DNA of 64,000 nt, taken from contig CAIMWS010000043.1 in the NCBI GenBank assembly GCA_903845125.1, forward strand, positions 1 through 64,000. The letters are read 5' to 3'. Shown piece by piece: positions 1 through 9,347 of the stretch (positions within the stretch are counted from its first letter, which is position 1; each line of letters begins with the position of its first letter). This DNA comes from an uncultured Verrucomicrobiota bacterium (GTDB taxonomy: Bacteria; Verrucomicrobiota; Verrucomicrobiia; Limisphaerales; UBA1319). The notes under the pieces are model-generated. The model was not told the DNA's origin and made no database searches. It was given only the letters and a program-made list of their open reading frames with translations. The translations under genes were made by a program, and so were the position numbers.

Positions 1-298
1 CGCGTCGCCGAAGTTGGTGCCTCCGGAGGCTCGGCAGGCACTCGGCGGAGGTGGAATATGAACGAGGCGCTTATCGATCCCCTAAAAAAAATGCAAACCT
101 AACTTCGGAGTTCGGGTTTAATCCACTGCCAGCCTTATCGTTATCCCCAGCCAGCTTGAATTCCGCTTGTCGGTGCAGAACATGTTAAACGACAGGCATT
201 AGGCTCCTCAGCATTTCACTGTGGTGATCCCTTCGCCTGCGCAATCGGTATGCAATTGACTCGTTGAAACAATCCGCCCTTTTTCCGGAGATATGATC
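1..298. other. intergenic left edge with a perfect 12-bp palindrome
   Basis: No convincing gene is seen here. A frame open to the left edge runs to a stop at about base 102 but its translation resembles no protein I know. The segment contains the perfect palindrome GCCTCCGGAGGC at 19-30 inside a GC-rich stretch, which could belong to a dispersed REP-like repeat; only one copy is visible. The rest, up to the stop of the minus-strand gene at 299, is unremarkable. Confidence 0.4.
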
Positions 299-3200
299 TC
301 ACTCGAAATTCACGCTTATATCCAAACCTGAATCAGGCAGCTGAACCTTTTGTTCTTTGCCACCCGGCCAGCGAATCCAAAGGCCAATGGGTGGCGCCGC
401 CAAACCAAGCACTTGAGCGGCAGCATCCTGGGCCAAATAGCCGGACCCGGATTGGATCGAGCGGCAAGGGCCAGCGCGGCCATCCGCGTAGAGAACACGC
501 AGGGTGGCGCCCACCGCATCCGGATTGGCCGGCGGCCCTTTCAGCACCACCCGGAGCCCCCGTTTGGCGCCTTGATTAATGTAAAGTTTGGTGTCAGCGT
601 TATTTTGGGTAACCGCCAGGTCCACCCGGCCATCGTGATTGAAATCCGCCAGCGCCGCCGCACGCTGTTCCCCATGAATCCTGATTCCGGAAACACTTGG
701 ATCCACGGCTGTGAATGAGCCGTTTCCATAGCCTCGCAGCCAGAGCCCCAGCCCGGCATCATCCCGGGAAAGGTCGGATGAGGTACCGAAAAAATTCTGG
801 CTCAGGAAAAGGTCTTCAATTCCGTCCCCGTCGAAATCTCCCACATTAATTGAAAACACCGGCGACATTTGAGCTTCACGCGGGAATGGCATCCATTCGA
901 ACCGGGAGCCATGGTTGAGAAACACCCCGGATTCAAGATGGGCAGCCTCCAGGATTTTCGATTGTTTGAGCAAGTTCCCGAGGATTTCCGGAACCGTGGC
1001 GCGCCCATAGGCCTCGTGGGTGGGAAAGCGTTGCTGCAAACCGGGCAGCGCAGCCTCGAACCACCGCCGGTTGCGGATGGGCAGCCAGTTGCCGTTTTGC
1101 TGCCAGGCTTCCATGAGCTCGAGCGTCCCATCCCCATCCCAATCTCCGTAATAAACACGCAACGGGCTGGGCTGATTGATTTCGTAAACGGTGTTGCGCC
1201 CCCAATTGCCCACCGCCAGGTCCAATTTGCCATCCCCATCGAAATCTCCGGCGGTCACACTCGTCCATAAACCAGTACGGGCCGCCAATCCCATCGCCCC
1301 GGTCACATCTTGAAAATGGCCTTTGACATTTCGAAACACGCGGATTGCGCCCCACTCCAAGGCCAGGGCCAGGTCAGGGGAACCATCGCCATCCAAATCA
1401 GCAAAGGTGGCCCCGCTCACCATTCCGAGCGATTGGAAAGGCGCGCTGAGCGCTGTGTCCGCCCGCAATTTTCCTTGCTCATTGAGCCAGATGGCGGACG
1501 AAGCCGGTTCCGGATACCGACTGGGGTTGGCCCGCCCGCCGACGAACAGGTCCAAGTCCCCATCCCCATCGACATCCGCGGCGGCCAATGGACCAATGCT
1601 GGCCTTGCCGGCGGGCAATTTTTCAGGCGTCTTGACCGCCGAGTAGATGGCGATGCGGCTTTCCTGATCAGGCGCCAATTCAGCGTTCGAAAGGGCCACC
1701 AGGCACTTCCGATTGCCTAATCCATCCGCCCAGCCCAGCACTGCTTCCTGATCGCCCACCGCCGTCAGGTTGTCAGGTTTGGTGCCAAATCGCTGGCCTC
1801 CCAAATTGATAAAAACGGACAACGTCCCCCCACTGCCGCCGGCCACCGCCAAATCTTCCCAGCCATCTCCATTGTAGTCATACCAGCTCAGCCCGGGGCC
1901 CAACCGGCTGACCCGATGCGGCAAAAGCGGCTGCCGGGCCCAGTCGTCGAAGTCACTCTCCACATGCCGATGGCTGAGCATCCCGCTGGCATCGGTGAAA
2001 AACGGTGAGGGTGGAGCCGGGTGGGGAATTGCAGCCGGCGGTGTGGAACCGGCCTCGTTAATCTCGTAAACATGATTCGCCTGGAGATTGGTGATTACAC
2101 TTTGGTTGCCGCTGCGCCACCGGACTTCCACCGCCAACCCATTTCCGGAATCGGCGCCTGCCGCAAAAACCCGCACCGCCTGGTCTCCAGACAGGTAGCG
2201 ACCCCCACAAATCATTTCCTGGCTTTGGATCAAGGCCGGCTGGCCGCCCTGCGCCATGCCACCCAGCAAACGAATCCTGGCGCCAATCCCCTGGGTATTG
2301 GGTGGCAAACCTTTCAGCCGGACCGCGATCCGCGGGGCAGCCGCATCGTTGCGGTAAATGCCGGCCGGAGCATTGAGGTTGTTTACGACCAAATCCAAAT
2401 CTCCATCGTTGTCCAAATCCCCCAGCGCCATGCCTTGGGCGATGCCTGGCCGATCGAACCCCCAAGCCTGGCTCCGGTTTTCAAAAGTCCCATCACCCCG
2501 ATTGCGGAAGCCGGCGATGGTGGTTCTCCAGTTCGGATGGTATTGCCGGAAGCGTTTCACTTGTTCCGGCGTCCACTTGCGTTTCCGAAATTGGTCGGTG
2601 CTATCCTGGTCCATGACGTCCATTTCGAATCCAGTCGATATCAGCAGATCTTCATACCCATCCAAATCGACATCGAGAAAAATGGGGCACCAAGACCAGT
2701 CCGTGGCTGCTATGCCAGCCATCAGCGCCATTTCCGCGAATGATCCATCCGAACGCCCCATGAAAAGTGTGTTCCGATTGTATAGCTGGCGTTCCCCGAT
2801 GCGTTCACGGGCCGCCGGATCAGGGTAGCTTCTGGCCAGTTGGGACATCCGCTTCACATGCTCCCTGGCAAACATATCCAAAACCAAAAAATCGTCATGC
2901 CCATCACGGTTGAGATCGGCAAAATCGACGCCCATCGAGGAGCGGCTGGCATGGCGCATCGCCATCGGCTCAATCAGCCGAAAGGTGCCTTTCCCGCTAT
3001 TGATCCAAAACCGATCCGGTGAAGCGTTGTCATTGCAGACAAAAATATCCGGCGCCCCATCGCCGTTGATGTCCCGAAACATCACCCCCAATCCCCAATC
3101 GCGGAAAGGTGGAATGGGCTTGCCATCCTCGTCGAGAAACACCCCCGGCTCAGACTGGATGGGCGTGAAGTGGCCATGTCCGTCGTTCCGGTAGAACCCA

Positions 3201-4105
3201 TCGATTTCAGGCACCTCGTTGACACTCCCATCTGGAAGCACCTGCAAGCGATCCTTCCAGCGGGTGGTTTCAATCGGCTGGCCGTTGATTTTGGACACCA
3301 CGATCCGCCCGTTCTGCTGGGCCATCGCCAATTGAATGGTTGGGTCTGCCAACAGCACCGCGTCCACATAATGTGTGCAGTAAAGATCCAAGTCGCCGTC
3401 CCCATCGATATCCGCCAGCGCCAGGGAGGTGGCCGAAGCGGTCGCCGACAATCCGGAGTCCTTTTTTTCCGTCCAGCGCCCTTTCCCATCGTTTAAAAAC
3501 AGCCGAGTCCCAACCCCAATGCCGTTGACGAGCAGATCCAAATCGCCGTCCCCATCCACATCCGCAAACACAGCTCCGGTTGAGGATTGCCCCAAACAGG
3601 CCGCCTCCCCGAGCGGCATCTCCTCAAATTGGAAATGGCCCAGGTTGCGGTAAAGCCGGTTGGGGCCCTGCAAATTGCACAAATAAATGTCCTGCCAGCC
3701 ATCCCCATCCACGTCGCCGATCGCCACTCCGCTGCCGTTATGCGCCACCAGGTTGGTCAGGTAGGCATCGCCTTGCAGGAGGTTGGTAAACCACACCCCA
3801 GTGACACTCGGAGGCATCAAGGTGAATCCTGGCTTCCCTCCAGGTTCAGGGGACACCGCAGCTTCCTGGCATCCCTTTCCGGCCACCCAGGTGAGCGGAT
3901 TAGCAGCCTGGCGATTGCCATGGCTATGCCAGACCTTGATAGCGAAGCAGAAAATGCCCACGATAACCACCAACCCAGCCAGCCATTTGGTTTTTCCTGC
4001 ACCCAGGCACCGCCGCCAGCCAAAGGCGCCGGATACCCGATCCCCGGGGTGGGGGGTGGTGGATTTCGCTTCCCGCGGCTGTCTCTTGTTTTTACGGCTG
4101 GCCAT
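299..4105 (-). CDS. membrane-anchored FG-GAP/VCBS repeat protein with two ASPIC/UnbV domains (CRTAC1-like)
   Basis: A 1268-residue protein. A basic N-terminus is followed by one hydrophobic segment at about residues 42-60 (WLAGLVVIVGIFCFAIKVW), so it is probably inner-membrane anchored with the bulk outside. The body carries about fourteen calcium-loop motifs of the type DVDGDGxxD, the hallmark of FG-GAP/VCBS beta-propeller blades, in two blocks. Each block ends in an ASPIC/UnbV-type domain: one near residues 590-690 and one at the extreme C-terminus (ending around WIRWPGGKEQ). This doubled propeller-ASPIC layout is typical of CRTAC1-like proteins common in Verrucomicrobia and Planctomycetes. 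Their role is not established; ligand binding or adhesion is the usual guess. It lies 54 bases downstream of the dihaem HzsA-like gene on the same strand and may be co-transcribed with it. Confidence 0.88.
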   Translation of the reverse strand: MASRKNKRQPREAKSTTPHPGDRVSGAFGWRRCLGAGKTKWLAGLVVIVGIFCFAIKVWHSHGNRQAANPLTWVAGKGCQEAAVSPEPGGKPGFTLMPPSVTGVWFTNLLQGDAYLTNLVAHNGSGVAIGDVDGDGWQDIYLCNLQGPNRLYRNLGHFQFEEMPLGEAACLGQSSTGAVFADVDGDGDLDLLVNGIGVGTRLFLNDGKGRWTEKKDSGLSATASATSLALADIDGDGDLDLYCTHYVDAVLLADPTIQLAMAQQNGRIVVSKINGQPIETTRWKDRLQVLPDGSVNEVPEIDGFYRNDGHGHFTPIQSEPGVFLDEDGKPIPPFRDWGLGVMFRDINGDGAPDIFVCNDNASPDRFWINSGKGTFRLIEPMAMRHASRSSMGVDFADLNRDGHDDFLVLDMFAREHVKRMSQLARSYPDPAARERIGERQLYNRNTLFMGRSDGSFAEMALMAGIAATDWSWCPIFLDVDLDGYEDLLISTGFEMDVMDQDSTDQFRKRKWTPEQVKRFRQYHPNWRTTIAGFRNRGDGTFENRSQAWGFDRPGIAQGMALGDLDNDGDLDLVVNNLNAPAGIYRNDAAAPRIAVRLKGLPPNTQGIGARIRLLGGMAQGGQPALIQSQEMICGGRYLSGDQAVRVFAAGADSGNGLAVEVRWRSGNQSVITNLQANHVYEINEAGSTPPAAIPHPAPPSPFFTDASGMLSHRHVESDFDDWARQPLLPHRVSRLGPGLSWYDYNGDGWEDLAVAGGSGGTLSVFINLGGQRFGTKPDNLTAVGDQEAVLGWADGLGNRKCLVALSNAELAPDQESRIAIYSAVKTPEKLPAGKASIGPLAAADVDGDGDLDLFVGGRANPSRYPEPASSAIWLNEQGKLRADTALSAPFQSLGMVSGATFADLDGDGSPDLALALEWGAIRVFRNVKGHFQDVTGAMGLAARTGLWTSVTAGDFDGDGKLDLAVGNWGRNTVYEINQPSPLRVYYGDWDGDGTLELMEAWQQNGNWLPIRNRRWFEAALPGLQQRFPTHEAYGRATVPEILGNLLKQSKILEAAHLESGVFLNHGSRFEWMPFPREAQMSPVFSINVGDFDGDGIEDLFLSQNFFGTSSDLSRDDAGLGLWLRGYGNGSFTAVDPSVSGIRIHGEQRAAALADFNHDGRVDLAVTQNNADTKLYINQGAKRGLRVVLKGPPANPDAVGATLRVLYADGRAGPCRSIQSGSGYLAQDAAAQVLGLAAPPIGLWIRWPGGKEQKVQLPDSGLDISVNFE

Positions 4106-4159
4106 GCATTATTAACAAGGAACGATGCTGGCCAATGCAAGGAATATTTAGGGCAACCC

Positions 4160-6679
4160 TCAGTAGCCCGCCAATTTCTTACGGATTTGTGGATCACTCC
4201 ACTTGGGGAGGCCCCAAACCGGCTGAACCGCTTCCCCGCGGGCCTGTTTTTCGGGATCAGTATAGGCTCCGTAAAAATTGCTGTTGCAATCGAGCCAAAC
4301 GATAATCGGCCGGAGTTCAGCCGCTGTCAGCTTCAACCCATGGTGGTCCTGGGATATCAAACGATACAATTTGGAAACCCGCGCTCCATCTTGCATCGGC
4401 ACTGAGTATTGCCGTTCCTTGATGGCCACCCCATTACCTCCACTCATTCCCCAGGCGAATTTCACGAGGGAATGGTAAGCCTCCGACCATCCATGCTTGG
4501 CAAATCGGTCACCGTGCAAGCCCGGAGCTTTGGGATCGGCATCGTGGCACCCGACACATTTGGCATCCAGGGTGGGCTGCACCAACCGTGGAAACGTAAG
4601 GGGAAAAGACCCGGCCGCTTCCGGGGCCAGCCTCGATGGCGGACGCCGCAATGCCAAAGGCGGAATCCCGGGACGCGCCTGGGGGCTGCGGTGGGATGAT
4701 TCGTGGCATCCGGCACAGGTCAGGGTTTCCCCCGGATGCACGTAAGTGTCACTGCGCATGGTTTGCACCGCCAACCCCTCCGGGTCCAGCAATTGGAAAT
4801 AGACCGGGGCGCCCGCGGGCAGCTTGAAATGTGCGCTGCCATCCGCTTCCACTGGAGCGGTGCCCAGCACACCCCGGCACAAGGCTTGCGAATAGCCGAT
4901 GTTGGGGTCGTCCATGAACGGATTATCCTTGGGGAAAATATTGATGACCCGGATGGCGCTGATTTGGACGCCGGGCGGGAAAGGAATCCGGCTGTCGTAG
5001 ACATTCATGATCGCCACCGTGCCATAGGCCAGATCAGCCTCGCCGGCCCGGTCCATTCCGGCCTGCAAAGTGGCCGAGGGCAGCACAGGCGGACGGGGGC
5101 GAGCCATAAGCGGCATGGGATCCAGGCAGGCTATGGCGGGATCGCGATAAAGGATCTCCCGATTGCCGAAGGCGTCCAGCAGGCAAATGGCATAGTTGGT
5201 TTGCCCGGCGTCGTAAACGCACAGGAAATAGTTTTCGCTGAGCGGCCACGGCGTTCCATATACTTCCGCCGCGGGCGAGTGAGTGCCTTTGTCATGCGGC
5301 ACACCGGGCTGGGACTCGGATTCAGGAAAAGGCACCTCCGGGGTGAGCCGCCGGACCTGGGCGGTAGCCCGGTCATCGGGCTGCCGGGGATCCAGGATCA
5401 CCAGGGAGCCGTAAGCTTCGCCATGGTGTGGCGTGGCCACCGCCACATAACGATGCGAGCCCGGGATGGCCCGGATGGACATTTCCATCCATGGGCGCAA
5501 TTCCCGCCGCTCCGGATAATTGCCATGCGCGGATCGCGGATCGCGGCCATCCGGTTGGCAGGTCCAGATATGATGAGCCACATCAGAATCGCGATCCACA
5601 TAGTCCCACCGGGTGTAAACCAGCCTTCCATCATGGCCCACACTGGGATGCCATTCCTGGGTGTCATGCCAGCTGAGTTGAATGATGTCCTGGCCATCGG
5701 GCATCATGGCATGCAAAGTGGCGGAGGGCAGCGGGCGCATTCCACAGCGCACCTGCCCGCCCGCCCGCTCGGAAACGAAAGCGATGCGCCCGCTGGGCAG
5801 ATAGCACGGATCATAATCATTCCACATGCCATCGGTCAGCTGCCGCAAATTGGATCCGTCCGCCTGGGCCTGGAAAATGTGATAGGTGCTTTCCGGCCGG
5901 AAAAAATGATGCAAGGCGCCTTTATCGCGCGCCAGGTCTTCCCGGCGGCAATACTGGTTGTCAAAATTGGCATCCCCGGGAACTTCGTATTCGGCTTCGG
6001 TAAAGGCGAACAACAGGCTTTTGCCGTCATAATCCAGGTCCAAGCCGATAAACGAACCCCGGTTCTCCAGTGGCCGGTCCCGCAGCCGGCCATTTTGCAC
6101 GCGGGATTCGGCCAAAATGGATTCCGCCACCGGTTGGTCGCTGAACGGCTGCCGCAACCGGTAAACGCCGCCGGTCTTCCCGGCGTTAAAACCGAGGTAT
6201 TGATCCACCATGTGGCGGTAGCCACGCACTTGCTTGCCATGCTTGAGGAAAACGATGGACTCAAAATTCAACAGCGGATTTTGAAACGCAACCTGCCTTC
6301 TCAAAACGGTGATCTGCTGGAACAGCTTCCGCAACCCGGCTTCGTCCGGCAGGGCCTTTGCCTGGGCCTCCTCCGCGCTGGCGGCCAGCGTCGCCAGCGA
6401 CGCTTTCTCTTTTTCAAACCCGGGTGCGCCGGGCAGATTGCTCAAGTCCGCCAGTAAAGCCTGCGTGCGCCGCAGCACGATATCCACCGGGGACCGATCT
6501 TCCGGATGGATCAAGGCTGCGGATCGATGGGCTTCCACCCGCAACCGGGTCAGATCCCATTTCCGGCTGGCTTTGATTTGCTTCTGGAGTTCGGCAAAAT
6601 CATCGGTAACGGCAGCGTGGACGGCCACCAAGGCGCCGAGGGCCATCCAACCCGCAAACCAGATGCTTTTGGTGTTCAT
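4160..6679 (-). CDS. HzsA-related dihaem cytochrome c protein with TolB/PD40-like propeller
   Basis: An 839-residue exported protein with an N-terminal signal peptide (MNTKSIWFAGWMALGALVAVHAA). The middle part has repeated beta-propeller motifs such as LRQLTDG and LPSGRIAFVSERAGG, as in PD40/TolB propellers. The C-terminal third has two c-type haem motifs, CAGCH near residue 655 and CVGCH near residue 708, followed by a conserved tail. This order matches proteins annotated as 'HzsA-related', named after the alpha subunit of anammox hydrazine synthase. In Verrucomicrobia these are not part of hydrazine metabolism, and no hydrazine synthase beta or gamma subunit is nearby. A periplasmic redox or sugar-oxidising role is possible but unproven. 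It precedes the FG-GAP/ASPIC gene in transcription order. Confidence 0.85.
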   Translation of the reverse strand: MNTKSIWFAGWMALGALVAVHAAVTDDFAELQKQIKASRKWDLTRLRVEAHRSAALIHPEDRSPVDIVLRRTQALLADLSNLPGAPGFEKEKASLATLAASAEEAQAKALPDEAGLRKLFQQITVLRRQVAFQNPLLNFESIVFLKHGKQVRGYRHMVDQYLGFNAGKTGGVYRLRQPFSDQPVAESILAESRVQNGRLRDRPLENRGSFIGLDLDYDGKSLLFAFTEAEYEVPGDANFDNQYCRREDLARDKGALHHFFRPESTYHIFQAQADGSNLRQLTDGMWNDYDPCYLPSGRIAFVSERAGGQVRCGMRPLPSATLHAMMPDGQDIIQLSWHDTQEWHPSVGHDGRLVYTRWDYVDRDSDVAHHIWTCQPDGRDPRSAHGNYPERRELRPWMEMSIRAIPGSHRYVAVATPHHGEAYGSLVILDPRQPDDRATAQVRRLTPEVPFPESESQPGVPHDKGTHSPAAEVYGTPWPLSENYFLCVYDAGQTNYAICLLDAFGNREILYRDPAIACLDPMPLMARPRPPVLPSATLQAGMDRAGEADLAYGTVAIMNVYDSRIPFPPGVQISAIRVINIFPKDNPFMDDPNIGYSQALCRGVLGTAPVEADGSAHFKLPAGAPVYFQLLDPEGLAVQTMRSDTYVHPGETLTCAGCHESSHRSPQARPGIPPLALRRPPSRLAPEAAGSFPLTFPRLVQPTLDAKCVGCHDADPKAPGLHGDRFAKHGWSEAYHSLVKFAWGMSGGNGVAIKERQYSVPMQDGARVSKLYRLISQDHHGLKLTAAELRPIIVWLDCNSNFYGAYTDPEKQARGEAVQPVWGLPKWSDPQIRKKLAGY

Positions 6680-6766
6680 GCGGCCATCTTAAGGCTTGGC
6701 GGTACGGGAAGCAATCCAGAACCCGGAGGCGCCGCAGCGCCATCCGGGAATTCTCTGGATCAGCCA

Positions 6767-8308
6767 TTATTTCCACTCCACGAAATGGCGTATGAAATTA
6801 TCCGTCGCCCGGCGGGGCCGGGGATCGACATGGTCGGGCAACTGATCGTAAATCCGGTAAACCCGATCCCAATAGGATTTTCGGAGCGCGTCGTAATCTG
6901 GCGCCGCACCGGTAAGATCCGCGAATAAATGGGCAAAGAATTCGAGTTCGGCCCGGTATTTTTCGGGAGCGGGATGAAAGGCCGCGGACGCATTCACGGA
7001 CGGCTTGAGATCGGCCAGGTCAGCGGCCAGCCGGGACATCCGGCGGTGGTAATCAACCCGGGACAGCCGGATCACCTCGTAAGCCCCCCAGTCGGGAATC
7101 GTTTCAAACAGGCGATAGCCCTCCACCAATTTCCGGCCCGGTTCCCCAAACACCCGGGCAAAAAAATCCCCGGCGATACCCCCCGGATCACCACCGGGAT
7201 GGCGGAACGATTGGGCCGCCTCATACAGGGATAATTGGTTGAGCAACGGGCTCATCGTGAAACAGATTCCGCCCTGGTAAGGTGCGGCGGCCAATTCCTC
7301 TTGGCGCCGGGCAAATAAGCGCTGGAACCGGTAGTGCGGGTAAACGGCATTCTCGCCCTCAGTCAGGCTGAAGTCCCAGGTCAAGATCGGGTTCGTGCGG
7401 GCGATTTCCCGCGCCCAAGGCCGCGCATCCTGGTCGCCCGTGGGGTTGCCGTCCGGATTGAATCCCAGGTTGATGGAGACCGCCGTGCCTTCGGGAAAAT
7501 CGCTCAAGCGTTTCAGTAGATGGGCCATCGATTGCACTGCGCGCGGCTTGGAAAAAGCCCAGGCAGATCCCTGGTCCTCCGGGATGAACTCGCCCCGGCT
7601 GGTGGGAGGCATGTGGATATTGCCCCAGCCGAAGAAAGGCGGCCCCCAGGTGCATAGTGCGATCTGCACCCGGGGCAGGATTTTTTTCACCGCCGAGGCT
7701 ACTTCCACCGCCTTGTCGATATACGTAAGCGCGGTGCACCCATTACGGGAACACGCCCCCGGATCGCCCGGGAAAATTCCCACAATGTCCAGCCCCGGCA
7801 ACCGCCGCGTCCATTCCTCCCACAATCCCAATACTTCGCGCCATTCGCCAGGCAGGTTGGGGCAAAGCGTGCGCCACTGCTCCCCCACGGTCGCAAGCCC
7901 GGCGATCATCTCAGTTTTCAGGCCCCGGGATCGGGCGTGGGCAATCACCACGTTCATTTGGCGGGCGTATTCACGCCCCAACTCGGACGTCAGCGCCGGG
8001 CGGCAGAACATGCGCGGTTCCAGCCAGAATTCAAACACGGTAAAGCCAAAGGCCGCAATCATGTCGATGAGGGCCATCCAATCCCCATCGGTCCAGCGAT
8101 GCGGCAGGCCCGGATAATACATGTTGGGGTTGTAGGCGCACAGCAGATGGGACGCGAAGTTGTTGTAATAAATGATCCGTTTTTCAGGCAACTCCGCCGC
8201 TGTGGCCTGGCCGGTGGCTGCCTTGGGTGCCACCGCCAGCACGGCGGCGGTTGTTAAAAATTGGCGGCGCGGCATCATCCCGGTTCGGCTGTTGGTTTTT
8301 TCAGGCAT
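6767..8308 (-). CDS. Tat-exported putative TIM-barrel glycosidase, family not recognised
   Basis: A 513-residue protein. The N-terminus reads PRRQFLTTAAVLAVAP, a twin-arginine-type signal. The mature part alternates predicted strands and helices as in a (beta/alpha)8 barrel, with segments such as GFTVFEFWLEPRMF, GLKTEMIAGLATV, LDIVGIFPGDPGAC and IALCTWGPPFFGWGNIH. These look like sugar-active barrel loops, but I cannot name the GH family and cannot assign catalytic acids. The C-terminal about 120 residues are helical and rich in Tyr and Arg, as in small helical accessory domains. It sits inside a minus-strand run of secreted carbohydrate-active genes, which supports a glycan-related role. Confidence 0.7.
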   Translation of the reverse strand: MPEKTNSRTGMMPRRQFLTTAAVLAVAPKAATGQATAAELPEKRIIYYNNFASHLLCAYNPNMYYPGLPHRWTDGDWMALIDMIAAFGFTVFEFWLEPRMFCRPALTSELGREYARQMNVVIAHARSRGLKTEMIAGLATVGEQWRTLCPNLPGEWREVLGLWEEWTRRLPGLDIVGIFPGDPGACSRNGCTALTYIDKAVEVASAVKKILPRVQIALCTWGPPFFGWGNIHMPPTSRGEFIPEDQGSAWAFSKPRAVQSMAHLLKRLSDFPEGTAVSINLGFNPDGNPTGDQDARPWAREIARTNPILTWDFSLTEGENAVYPHYRFQRLFARRQEELAAAPYQGGICFTMSPLLNQLSLYEAAQSFRHPGGDPGGIAGDFFARVFGEPGRKLVEGYRLFETIPDWGAYEVIRLSRVDYHRRMSRLAADLADLKPSVNASAAFHPAPEKYRAELEFFAHLFADLTGAAPDYDALRKSYWDRVYRIYDQLPDHVDPRPRRATDNFIRHFVEWK

Positions 8309-8415
8309 AATACTTTGGCAACTGTGTTCAACTCCAAAGGCTGAAAGGATCGGCCGTGGGAGTCAAGCCGCGTTGGTTGCCATCAACAGTGCGGAAACCG
8401 GTCACCGGCGCCTGA

Positions 8416-9195
8416 TTACTGGCTGAATATCTCGCTGAAAAAGGTTCGCATGGCCTCCCAGGAACGGCGATCCGCGCTGGCATTATAAGCTGCACCCCGG
8501 GAATTATCACCACCCGCACCTTCATCGGTGAAAGCGTGGACGGCATTCGCATAATAAACCATCTGCCAATCCACCCCGCCCTTCCGCATCTCCTCCTGGA
8601 ATGCGGCGATATCCCTGGCCGGAACAAAAGGATCATCAGCGCCATGGAGCACGAGCACTTTGCACCGGATATTTTTCCCGGCCCCTGGCTCCGGGGAATC
8701 CAAACCACCATGAAAACTGACAACCCCTTGCAGGACCGCCCCGCTGCGGGCCAATTCGAGCACGGTCGTACCACCAAAACAATAACCTATGGCCGCCACC
8801 CGTCGTGCATCAACCCGCGCGTGTTTTTTCAAAACCTCCAGGCCCGCGTTGGCCCGGGCGCGCAACAAGGCCCGGTTGGTCTTGTATTTTCCGGCCTCCG
8901 CACCTGCCTCGGCGGGATTTTTTGGCCGGATTCCCTGGCCATAAATATCCACCGCCAGCGCCACATAACCAAGCCTGGCCAGCATTTCGGCGCGCTTTTT
9001 TTCATTTGGGCCCAAGCCCATCCACTGGTGGACAATCATCACTCCGGGCTGCCGGCCCTGAACCGCTTCGTCATAGGCCAGCCAGCCTTCCAAAACCTGG
9101 CCATCCTGCTGATATTCCACCCGTTCGGTATGGATGTGAGCCGTCACTGTCAGGCACCACGCCAAGGCCACGCAGGCCATTATCAAGGTTTTCAT
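8416..9195 (-). CDS. secreted dienelactone hydrolase family alpha/beta hydrolase
   Basis: A 259-residue protein with a signal peptide (MKTLIMACVALAWCLTVTAH). It has the full catalytic triad pattern of the dienelactone hydrolase family: Cys139 in the nucleophile elbow GYCFGG, Asp188 in HGADDPF, and His220 in NAVHAF. The length is normal for the family. The signal peptide places it in the periplasm, so cytoplasmic chlorocatechol breakdown is an unlikely role. A general esterase acting on acyl or lactone groups of plant or microbial polymers is more likely, fitting the surrounding glycan-degrading genes. The exact substrate cannot be read from the sequence. Confidence 0.88.
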   Translation of the reverse strand: MKTLIMACVALAWCLTVTAHIHTERVEYQQDGQVLEGWLAYDEAVQGRQPGVMIVHQWMGLGPNEKKRAEMLARLGYVALAVDIYGQGIRPKNPAEAGAEAGKYKTNRALLRARANAGLEVLKKHARVDARRVAAIGYCFGGTTVLELARSGAVLQGVVSFHGGLDSPEPGAGKNIRCKVLVLHGADDPFVPARDIAAFQEEMRKGGVDWQMVYYANAVHAFTDEGAGGDNSRGAAYNASADRRSWEAMRTFFSEIFSQ

Positions 9196-9347
9196 AATTT
9201 CTTTTTAGTTCAGGACTCACCCCGGTTCCCGCCGCTTGACCGAATTACATAACCGCCAGCCAGCGCGGGGAAATCAGCCGGGCTCGCCTTCATTTTAAGG
9301 CAGGATAATGTAAACGATGGCCGCAACTAATACAAGTGACCCAGGCT

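Noticed and set aside
4160-6679. Hydrazine synthase (anammox) interpretation of the HzsA-like gene
   Set aside because: No beta/gamma subunit or other anammox gene nearby, and related proteins are common in PVC bacteria that are not anammox.
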